Translations under genes and position numbers: made by a program
Shown here: piece after piece, positions 53,648-61,474 of the stretch
How positions within the stretch are numbered: the stretch's first letter is position 1
Layout: each line of letters opens with the position of its first letter
Notes under the pieces: model-generated
The model's input: the letters and a program-made list of their open reading frames with translations, nothing else
Told to the model about the DNA's origin: nothing
The model's database searches: none
Origin: Agarophyton chilense
Taxonomy: Eukaryota; Rhodophyta; Florideophyceae; Gracilariales; Gracilariaceae
Length of the DNA stretch: 64,000 bases
Reading direction: 5' to 3'
Assembly: GCA_030374765.1 (NCBI GenBank)
Contig: JARGXX010000096.1
Location: 310,001 to 374,000, forward strand

Positions 53648-54124
53648 ATGGAGAACGAAGCAGAATTCCCTCCAGAACTACACGCACACCTTGGCACGTG
53701 GAAAGGCATGTATTCCATCATGGATCCTAACACCGGGAAGCAAATAGACAGATACCGCAGTGTTCTGGAAGTAGGAATTCGAGGCAAGGCCTATTCGCAG
53801 CGGAATACGTACATATGGGACGATGGGCGAAAACAGGTGAAGGAGTTTGGAGGAGGGCCTACTGATGGTGGGTTTGAGATTAGAAACAATGTACTTAAAG
53901 GCACTGCACGAAGCATTGGCGGAAGCAACTTATTGTTCATAGCAGGACTGAAAGAAAGTGATACCGATGCCACGTTAATGTATGAAATTGTGCAAATGCT
54001 GGGCGATGACAAACGAGCTAGAATGTATCAAAGAAGTGACGGGACGAAGATAATTTCAATAGTTCATGTCATCGAGGAACGCGTTTCCACTGATGATGTA
54101 TTCTTTGACGTGAGCTTTGCGTAG
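53648..54124 (+). CDS. Small calycin-like protein (DUF3598-like)
   Basis: The ATG at 53648 lies in a good context (CGCCATGG) and gives 158 residues. The pattern HLGTWKGMYSIMDPNTGKQIDRYRS, then AYSQRNTYIWDDGRKQ, is reminiscent of one-domain beta-barrel proteins of the lipocalin/DUF3598 type from cyanobacteria and algae (GxWxGxYxxxDPxTG, QxNxY). The rest (FEIRNNVLKGTARSIGG, LMYEIVQML, RARMYQRSDGT) fits alternating strands. No transit peptide is seen. Function is unknown; ligand binding is a guess from the fold. Confidence 0.6.
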   Translation: MENEAEFPPELHAHLGTWKGMYSIMDPNTGKQIDRYRSVLEVGIRGKAYSQRNTYIWDDGRKQVKEFGGGPTDGGFEIRNNVLKGTARSIGGSNLLFIAGLKESDTDATLMYEIVQMLGDDKRARMYQRSDGTKIISIVHVIEERVSTDDVFFDVSFA

Positions 54125-54553
54125 CGATCGTTGGGGTTGATCTGTGCGCATTATTCAATCTTGAAGGAGTTGAATTTCGTGCACCGCAACGGTAACGGTG
54201 GAAGGTTGGTGCAGATCATTCACTGAAGAGAGAACGGGCCCATGTGGTGCTCATGGAGAGGGGGATCTTGGGCCAGTGAAAAATACGCCCAACGTTCGGT
54301 GTTACGTAACGCATAGACTGCAGGGCTTGCCGTACAGTGAGTTGCTCAAACACTGAGAGAGAAAGAAATATTAGAGGTGCGCACACAAGCAAAGAGAGAA
54401 GTGAAGTTTTGTTCGTTTACATAAACAGTGTACAAGCTTTCAAAAGTAAGCGACGGAGCGCGGAACGAATACGATAAGGCAGTTCCGCAACAAAGTAGAC
54501 CTCACCATGCCCCCCAAAAAACATCAAAAGTAAATCCCGCGACAAGAAGAAAG
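54125..54553. other. Intergenic region between convergent genes
   Basis: It contains the 3' flanks of the calycin-like and zinc-finger genes. Nothing is recognised. Confidence 0.4.
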
Positions 54554-55039
54554 TTACAAATCAGGAGGTGCAAGTAGAGGCGGTGCAGTCGGTAGCGAAG
54601 GTGTTGAACAAAGAGCCGAGTGACGAAGAGCGTGGAAGGAAGTAGCAGCAAACGGAACTACGACGAGCCGATTGAGCATTTCATCAACGCCCCTCCGCAC
54701 TCGGACAGGAATCGGAACGCGCAACATAGTAGAAACAGCAGTGCCGCCGCCCCGACAGCGCGGACACCTCGTTCTCATACTACCATGACATGCGTCGCAG
54801 CGAGCACGCGAGCTTGAGGATGCTGCATAATTCCAGCGGCTACAAAAACAGTCGACGTAGCCTTCTCCGTTACACGCTTCGCACGGACGACGCGGTTGAG
54901 TGGAGGGAGATGCCGAGGATAAGGAACCCAACAAGAGGCCGGCGGCGGCGGCAGTAGCGCCTAATAAAACGCCCGGCAAGGAAGACTGCAACGGGCGAGC
55001 GAAAGGGAGCGGTGAGACAGCAGCAGCAGCAAAAGCCAT
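54554..55039 (-). CDS. Plastid BSD2/LQY1-like DnaJ-type zinc-finger protein
   Basis: The ATG at 55039 (MAFAAAAVSPLPF) gives 161 residues and begins a plausible transit peptide; a longer frame to 55381 is open but is GC-rich and unlike a protein start. After a hydrophobic Ala/Gly/Leu stretch comes a DnaJ-type Cys-rich domain: CEACNGEG, CFC, CDACHGSM and CPRCRGGG, two full CxxCxGxG motifs and two partial ones, enough for two zinc sites. Plastid proteins with only this domain (BSD2, LQY1, PSA2) help Rubisco or photosystem assembly. It is divergent from THF1. The C-terminal 60 residues lack conserved features. Confidence 0.6.
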   Translation of the reverse strand: MAFAAAAVSPLPFARPLQSSLPGVLLGATAAAAGLLLGSLSSASPSTQPRRPCEACNGEGYVDCFCSRWNYAASSSSRARCDACHGSMRTRCPRCRGGGTAVSTMLRVPIPVRVRRGVDEMLNRLVVVPFAATSFHALRHSALCSTPSLPTAPPLLAPPDL

Positions 55040-55970
55040 ATCGACACGGCGCGAGACGCGGCGCAAAACGAGGCGAGGGGTCGGGGACGGAGCGTGAGGC
55101 CGTGCGGGAAGAGAGTTGAGGAAGAATGAGGAAAGTGGAGTAACGCAGAACGAGGTGTGGACAGGCGGCGAAGAGATGGATGGCGGCAGTGTGCTGCAGC
55201 CTGGGGTCGCACTTGTAGCGCGGGCGTGCGAGAGGGGACGGCGACCTCCATAAAGCAGCAACACAGCCAGCGCACACAGCGCTGCAGTGCGCACCCCACA
55301 CGTGCGCAGATCTTTTCGGCGCCGCGCGATGGCAGCCACCAATGCGCAACGCCACGCCACGGCGCGCCAGCCGCCGTCCAATCACGCGCGCGCATTTGGA
55401 AGCGTGTAACCGGCAATCTTGTCGAGTCGCCTCTTTGCCCCACGCTGTACACGTCAACAACGTGGCACATCAAATTACACCTCATCATTCGTGGAAGCGT
55501 GTATGACGTGGTAACGTGTTGGTTTTTTTTGAGCTGCGCGCGTTTCGTTACGCGCTCGCACAAGCAAATACGGCGCGAGATCGGGCGGTGCGCACACGCG
55601 CTGTCGGCGTACTGCTGCGCTTTGTGTCGCCGCATTTGGGCGCCTTCCAAATCCTCGTCCTTCGGCCCCCGCGCTGGTTGCACGCGCCTGCGCGCTTGCT
55701 GCGCCGCTGCCACTGCGCCGCCCATCTGATTCTTTTCTCGCCTCCTCTCGCTCAAAGTGTCTCTGCTCTGCGCGATCCCTCCATCCACGCCCCGCTCCAT
55801 CAGCCCCGTCATTGCCTCTGCCGCTGCCTTCGTTGCTGCTTCCGTCGCCGCCTCCGTCGCCGCCTCCGTCGCCGCCTCCGTCGCCGCCTCGTTTGCTGCC
55901 TCGATCGCTGCCCTCGTCATCGCCTCCATCACCCCCCCCCCCCCCCCCCCCCCCCCCCTCCCCCGCTACC
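55040..55970. other. Divergent region between zinc-finger gene and THF1, GC-rich and repetitive
   Basis: Long frames exist on both strands because the DNA is GC-rich, with GCCGCCTCCGTC repeats near 55840-55890; no frame resembles a known protein. The region ends in a poly-C run just before THF1. Confidence 0.45.
55932..55958 (+). repeat. Poly-C homopolymer run before THF1
   Basis: Twenty-seven consecutive C, then TC5, end about 7 bp before the THF1 ATG. The length may be unstable or affected by sequencing. Confidence 0.85.
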
Positions 55971-56987
55971 ATGACTATCGCCTTCGTCACATCACCCATA
56001 GCCTCCCGCCTGCGGCTCCGTCGCTCGCCGTGGCAACCATGTCCGCGTCGTTGCACAACCGCCAGACGGAGCGTTCGCGCCTGTGCTCATGAGCCCAATT
56101 CCGCTTCTCCGACTTCTGCCTCCTCCCGCCTTAATGCGCCTCCCGTCCCGTCTGCGCCCAGCAACAACTCACCCGACTCGTCCTTCGCAACCCGCTTTGG
56201 TGACTTGCGTGGCAGAGCCATTGAGCCGGTTGCCGTCGCCATGGAAAGGTTCAATCGCTCTTTTGCGCGTCCCATTCCAATTGTGTATCGCTCCGTAATC
56301 AACGAAATGCTAACCACCACTCATCTTGCTGTCGTGTGCGCCATGTGGCGTTTCGACGCCGTCTTTGCTTTTGGATTTGACTCCATCTTTTCTTCATTCC
56401 TGCGCTTTTACCCGGATGAGGCTGAACGTGAGACATTGTATCGCGCTAGTGCGTCGGCACTCAAGCTCGACATAGACTTCATCAAGAGCAGTGCCGCATC
56501 CGTAAGCGATTGGCTGGACGGAAAGACCGAGGATGACGTCTTCGCAGCACTCAATGCCGCCCCCCCTTCACCAACCACAGAGGCGGTGGGTCCAGTTATT
56601 GAAGCTCTGGCCTACATTCGCGACTCCGCCGATTTCGATTGGTACTACAGCAGGTTGTTTGGCATCGGTCTCATTCAAGTTATGAATGCCGTAGGTGTCG
56701 AACTATCTGCTGCGAGCGCTGAACGGTGGGCCGACAAGATCGGACTCGTTCAGAGCAAGTTTACCTCTGAGATGGGAGCCTATCTATCAAACATGGAGCG
56801 TTTGAAACAAGCGGAACAGATTTTCGCCGAGGCAACGGCTAGGGAAGCTAAGAAAACCGCCGAGCGTCTGGCAGCCAAAGCTGAAGCTGCTGCCAAGGAA
56901 GCTGCGCAATTAGAACAGGAGGAACAAGGCGATCAGGGTGCTGAACAATCGCAAGTGCCAAGTGCCACTGAAGAAAGTTCTACGTAA
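55971..56987 (+). CDS. THF1: THF1/Psb29 thylakoid formation protein
   Basis: The ATG at 55971 gives 338 residues, single exon. The first roughly 85 residues are Ser/Arg/Pro-rich, a plastid transit peptide. The mature part follows THF1: RPIPIVYRSVINEMLTTTHL, WRFDAVFAFGFDSIFSSFLRFYP, ERETLYRASASAL, FDWYYSRLFGIGLIQVMNAVG, then a long Ala/Glu/Lys coiled-coil tail. In plants and cyanobacteria THF1/Psb29 is needed for thylakoid organisation and for FtsH-dependent photosystem II repair. Compared with plant proteins, it has a 25-residue segment (TEDDVFAALNAAPPSPTTEA) in the middle loop. Divergent from the BSD2-like gene. Confidence 0.9.
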   Translation: MTIAFVTSPIASRLRLRRSPWQPCPRRCTTARRSVRACAHEPNSASPTSASSRLNAPPVPSAPSNNSPDSSFATRFGDLRGRAIEPVAVAMERFNRSFARPIPIVYRSVINEMLTTTHLAVVCAMWRFDAVFAFGFDSIFSSFLRFYPDEAERETLYRASASALKLDIDFIKSSAASVSDWLDGKTEDDVFAALNAAPPSPTTEAVGPVIEALAYIRDSADFDWYYSRLFGIGLIQVMNAVGVELSAASAERWADKIGLVQSKFTSEMGAYLSNMERLKQAEQIFAEATAREAKKTAERLAAKAEAAAKEAAQLEQEEQGDQGAEQSQVPSATEESST

Positions 56988-57456
56988 CTGTGCTTCCGTG
57001 TTGCGTTGCCCAGTAAAACTACTCTTTTATTCTTTCAGGCATACCATTTTTTGGCATTCGTGGCCCATCGCCTCAGGACACTACAGCAACTCTGGACAAC
57101 GTGCACACGGCTCTTTGATTCGGTTACTTTTTGTTTGTCTTACTCCATGATGGACGAGAGCGACCTTGTCTCTTTGCGAATTAGTCTTGTAGTTGCAGCC
57201 TATCTTGCTCGTGCGCCATCTATTGTCGGCAAGAAACCACACGAGATTTCTGTACATTTGCAATTGGCGCATTTCAAACGCTGTTACTCCAGCGGAGCTC
57301 CTGTTCTTCCTCAGCGTGTGCGTCAATTCCTAGACACTCCTTCGTGTTCAGTCATGTGTTCTGGTTGGCAATAAACGGGCTGAAAAGCGGTGCCGTTATG
57401 AAGAACAACGCGTAGAACGGCGCAGTAAGTGTAGAAAAGAAAGAGAATATTGGGTT
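56988..57456. other. 3' flank between THF1 and the coiled-coil gene
   Basis: A 122-codon frame at 57006-57374 starts 19 bp after THF1 but resembles nothing and is probably 3' untranslated sequence. Confidence 0.4.
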
Positions 57457-58161
57457 TTAACCAAACTTTCCATATGCTTTGTGTGCAAGAGTACCAACTG
57501 GTTTCTTATAGTACAAGTAACCCACAAACACGCCAAGCTCCAGAATAATAATCAGGTACAATACCCAGTGCGTACCAGTGCGCGCAATGTGATGCGCGTC
57601 AGCAACAACTTCTTTCAGTTTCTCTTTTGTTTCGTCGTGAACCGACGACATTTCGTTGTGGGATACATGTAAATCAGCAATTACTCTGTGCAATTCGCCT
57701 ACGTCCTTCTCGAATGTAGTCAATCCTTCGCGCAACGCTCGAATTGCGGAGTCTACCTCCTTGATGTCAGACGAAAGGCGACGCAGTTCCTCACGTTGTG
57801 ATACGACACCTTGTACAAGACCGGAGCTCTTATCCATGATCTGTTTTGCCACTTGGTTGTTGGATTCAAATTGTGGGGAACGGGCTCCGAGTTCGTGAGC
57901 CAGTGCGGATCGTAAACTGGCGAATTTTGTCTCCAACAGGTTTAAAGACTGGCCCAAGTCGACTACGTCCTTTTTCTTGTTGGCGGCTTCTGCGTCGTCG
58001 ACGGCGTGTCTCATTGTATCGGCAAATTCGTTCATGCGATCGCGAACTTGTTTCTGTTGTTCGCCTGCTGTTCTTTGTGAATCATAGTCCGCTCGAGCGC
58101 GCCACAAGAGCGCTTGAAAGAGGAGCAAGAGGAGGGCGAGGTGTATTGTTGAATGTAGCAT
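57457..58161 (-). CDS. Signal-peptide, coiled-coil, single-span membrane protein
   Basis: The ATG at 58161 gives 234 residues. A signal peptide (HLALLLLLFQALLWRARA) is followed by about 160 residues of heptad-rich coiled coil (VRDRMNEFADTMRHAVDDAEAANKK to DETKEKLKEVVADAHHI). One membrane span comes near the C-terminus (WVLYLIIILELGVFVGYLYY) with a short basic tail, KKPVGTLAHKAYGKFG. The layout is that of a type I protein with a lumenal coiled coil, like the stalk of L-type lectin cargo receptors but without the lectin domain. The KK after the span is not in a C-terminal retrieval position. Family unknown; the secretory pathway is inferred. Confidence 0.7.
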   Translation of the reverse strand: MLHSTIHLALLLLLFQALLWRARADYDSQRTAGEQQKQVRDRMNEFADTMRHAVDDAEAANKKKDVVDLGQSLNLLETKFASLRSALAHELGARSPQFESNNQVAKQIMDKSSGLVQGVVSQREELRRLSSDIKEVDSAIRALREGLTTFEKDVGELHRVIADLHVSHNEMSSVHDETKEKLKEVVADAHHIARTGTHWVLYLIIILELGVFVGYLYYKKPVGTLAHKAYGKFG

Positions 58162-59621
58162 GTTGCAAAACAAAAAAACGACGCCGACGGACGGGTTGCT
58201 GAGGTTTCGAGTATAGTTAGCTAGGGTGAGCGTTGATGAGAGAGATTGGAGAGTGTCTGAGTGGTTTCTGTTTTAGAGTGGGCAAGGAGGGCAATAAAGC
58301 AGAAGAAAAAAGCACAAGATGGTTGTGAATGGGTCGCTGAGCCAATGTGGATCGATAGGCGAGGTTGTTCAGGGGTGACTGAATACGACAGCGCCGCCAA
58401 GGTGCTGCACTTTGCACTGCTGCATGACACATGAATCGTGCGTCGTGCCGGAAGAAATCAATCAACAAAAATTCAAGTTTCAACAAGAAACATTGGATCA
58501 AAGATCCCATTATTACACGCCAACTACATGCTGCCACCTGCCCGATCAGCACGAGCATTCGCCGTCTTCGTCACATGCACGTTCGTAGCCTTCGTATCCA
58601 CCAGGTCTTCGTCTGCACTGGACATCTCATTTGGCTCCTTCACATTGGCTCCTTCACATATACATGTTCGACCCAAGAGAAGAAAAAGCGTCCGTTTCAC
58701 TATGATGAACGGCAGCCGAGCAAGCCGAATGGCACTCCGTCTTTTAACTCTTGCCTGTGTCAACACCGGCGTCTACTTCGTCTATGTTCGGGCCATCAAA
58801 ACTGCAAAAGCATCAGGTGTACATGGCACGTTCCATGAGAAAGGCGACATGCGGTACGATTCAATCGTACGCTCATCTTACTCCTCATATGTTGATTCTC
58901 GGAATGTTAATGAGACAGGAGACCCATGATCACCCGCTCGAATGTAGAGTCCAGCTCCTTCACAGATCAACAGCAAGTACCTGCTCAACCTATGAAATGA
59001 ATCTGGGAAAACAGTATTGAGCGCAATAATTTCTTTAGCAAAGCTGGCAATGGGTGAAAACAGGTTTCCCGCGTAGGAAAACGAGCAAATACAAAGCTCG
59101 TTGCTTTCCCATGATGGGCCTGTCAACGTCGTCAAGCCCAGCGCCATTTTTTACCATGCAAACGAGCGCTTCTCCCCAGTTTCCGTTTTGGCTGCTCGAT
59201 GTTCGAGTTTCGAAGGTTCTTTCGACCCCATGGACAGCTGTTTATTCTGCAAGTATTGAAACAATATTGCGGAAAATTGCAAGTATCAAGCCGGCCATAA
59301 TCCACTATCTCTTGCTCATGAGATTCTTAGTGGTTCGCTTGTCGGCTAGATCAAGTGGAGTATCTGCTTTCCCTACTATCCTAGAGGGCTATGAAGTGAA
59401 TCGATTTTTGGTGAGCTTCTGCGATCTCCGTACATTACCATACAAGCCTATGAACTCGATCCATAGCGATTTTCATATTCTTTTCTTCGACAGATTGTAG
59501 GGATGCCTACGAATGGCGGTCTCTAACCTTAGCATCTATACATTAATTCATTCAAGACGTGCTAGTGATTGATTCCATTGCGTATTTTTGCGTTTTGTAT
59601 GAATCATTTTATGTTCTTCGA
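58162..59621. other. Intergenic region with one weak candidate gene
   Basis: Apart from the candidate at 58528-58929, only short frames occur, including one of 148 codons at 59054-59500 with no match. Confidence 0.35.
58528..58929 (+). CDS. Candidate small secreted or membrane protein
   Basis: The ATG at 58528 would give 133 residues. The start (ARAFAVFVTCTFVAFVSTRSSSA) looks like a signal peptide and a second hydrophobic segment lies near residue 75 (LLTLACVNTGVYFVYV). There is no recognisable family and no supporting context, so this may be chance. Confidence 0.2.
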   Translation: MLPPARSARAFAVFVTCTFVAFVSTRSSSALDISFGSFTLAPSHIHVRPKRRKSVRFTMMNGSRASRMALRLLTLACVNTGVYFVYVRAIKTAKASGVHGTFHEKGDMRYDSIVRSSYSSYVDSRNVNETGDP

Positions 59622-61106
59622 TCACATGTTGCTCATCTTTACCAGCGTGGCAACTCGAGAGCCAAGCTCCTGATCACATTGAGTCCAGTACCCTATCCAG
59701 GTGTGTTTTAGCTTCTTCGAAACCTTTGGTGCGTTGAGAGCCTCCGCTACCCTAACCACCAGTCTTTGGCGCCTCGCTTGATCAAAGCTACGCCAGCGCT
59801 CGCCAGCTTGTCCAAAGTTGTTCTGCTTGGACAAAGGCCTCCTTGTTTGGATGCCATTCAGTTTCCCTTTCACGTTCGGCACCTGCCCTTCGCCCACTGT
59901 ATCCGCCCTGCTTCTTGTGCTGGGAAAGTAATTCACATCGCTCTTTCTCATCATTGTCGCGCCCGCGCCGTCAAACTGCCTGTTCATGAAAGGACATCGC
60001 GGGGCATTTATCGGAATTTGTAAGTAATTAGCACCGAGGCGATAGCGCTGTGTATCTGCGTAGCTGAATATCCTGCCCTGCAAAAGCTTGTCCTGACTAA
60101 ATGTGATTCCGGGGATGACGTTCCCAGGGGAGAATGCAATGCTCTCGCTTTCCAGGAAATGGTTGTCCATGTTTTCGTTCAAAACCATACGACCCACGGT
60201 AATCATAGGGAAAACTTCTTCAGGCCATGTTTTGGTTGGATCAAGGGGATCGCCCCATGAATGATCCAGCTCGGTTGCAGGGTCCATTAATTGAATCTTG
60301 AGCAGCCAAGCGGGGAAACGACCAGACTCTATAGTTTCTATCAAATGATTCGTCGCGTGACTAAAGTCCTCGCCACCGACCACCTTTGCCTCTTCGTCCA
60401 AGAGATTGTATTCTCCCTGTTCACTTACCCAATGGAATTTGACATATGTCTCTCGACCTTCGTTGTTGAGAAAAACAAACGTGTGCACGCCCGAGCCTCT
60501 CATCGTGGTATAGTTTCTCGGAATGCCTACGTCGTCAAGCAGCCAGGTCATCATGTGCATACACTCCGGGTGAAAGGAAAGGAAATCTAGAATGCGGTGC
60601 CATTCTTGCTTTTCCGTTCTTGGGCTAGGTTTGAAAGCATGCACCATTTCTGGAAACTGAATTGCATCACGAATGAAGAACACGGGTTCCAAATTACCTA
60701 CCAGGTCCCAGTTTCCCTCGCTTGTGTAAAACTTTGTCGCAAATCCTCGCGGGTCACGAAGCGTTTCTGGCGAACCTCGTGAATGAACAACGGTTGAGAA
60801 ACGAACCGCCACTGGAGTACGCTTTCCAACATGTTTGAACGGATCGGCCTTTGTGAATTTTGTGATATCTCGCGTGCACACGAAAATGCCCTTTGCCGCT
60901 ACGCCCCGAGCATGAACTCGGCGCTCTGGAATGACTTCGCGATCGAAGTTGGCGAGCTTTTCCACGAGATGAAAATCAGACAGGAGTACGGGACCGCGCT
61001 CGCCTAGAGTGAGCGAGTTAAGAGAATCATCTACAGGCGCGCCGCTGTTGGTAGTGAGATGCACTGAGTCGCGTGTATCTGAAGGAATGGTTTTGTTGAG
61101 CTCCAT
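59622..61106 (-). CDS. CAT: Catalase, haem monofunctional type
   Basis: The ATG at 61106 gives 494 residues, normal for small-subunit catalases; single exon. It turns 2 H2O2 into water and oxygen. Seen: RRVHARGVAAKG with catalytic His65, VGNLEPVFFIRDA with Asn138, FHWVSEQGEYNL, and the proximal haem block RIFSYADTQRYRLG with Tyr349. NAD(P)H-binding-region motifs of animal-type enzymes are partly visible. The C-terminus is SNM, similar to but not a canonical PTS1. Its natural partner is the peroxisomal acyl-CoA oxidase about 10 kb to the left. Confidence 0.95.
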   Translation of the reverse strand: MELNKTIPSDTRDSVHLTTNSGAPVDDSLNSLTLGERGPVLLSDFHLVEKLANFDREVIPERRVHARGVAAKGIFVCTRDITKFTKADPFKHVGKRTPVAVRFSTVVHSRGSPETLRDPRGFATKFYTSEGNWDLVGNLEPVFFIRDAIQFPEMVHAFKPSPRTEKQEWHRILDFLSFHPECMHMMTWLLDDVGIPRNYTTMRGSGVHTFVFLNNEGRETYVKFHWVSEQGEYNLLDEEAKVVGGEDFSHATNHLIETIESGRFPAWLLKIQLMDPATELDHSWGDPLDPTKTWPEEVFPMITVGRMVLNENMDNHFLESESIAFSPGNVIPGITFSQDKLLQGRIFSYADTQRYRLGANYLQIPINAPRCPFMNRQFDGAGATMMRKSDVNYFPSTRSRADTVGEGQVPNVKGKLNGIQTRRPLSKQNNFGQAGERWRSFDQARRQRLVVRVAEALNAPKVSKKLKHTWIGYWTQCDQELGSRVATLVKMSNM

Positions 61107-61474
61107 GCCGAAAGCAGTCTGTCGCAGCCCAAAAAAAGGGCTCGGGCAAGTTCAGCTTCCAGAGTCTTAATTACAATCCTAGTTTATTCACCGTTGTGAG
61201 TAGAAGAGATAGCGTGGATGGAAGCTCCACATGTTGCCTAGGGATGAACAGTGAATATGGGGATTGAGTTGCATCACGGCGCATGGCAGATATTCCACTC
61301 GAATGGGCGGCAATCTGATCGCAACCTCTACACCCAATGGTCGTGCGGGAAATAGTGGTAAAAACTTCGGATATCTGACAGGTCGATAGTGCCCATCGAG
61401 ATCAAATCTCGAGTCTGCTTTCTCCAACATTCGTGCTTTTTAGCTCACCGACACCAAAACCTTCGTCACCTTCG
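61107..61474. other. Intergenic gap between catalase start and MutS end
   Basis: This should contain the catalase promoter and the MutS 3' end. No gene is seen. Confidence 0.5.

Noticed and set aside
55157..55729. 190-codon frame between the zinc-finger gene and THF1
   Set aside because: No similarity, biased composition, and it covers the promoters of two well-supported genes.
57006..57374. 122-codon frame after THF1
   Set aside because: It begins 19 bp after the THF1 stop and resembles nothing; probably 3' untranslated sequence.
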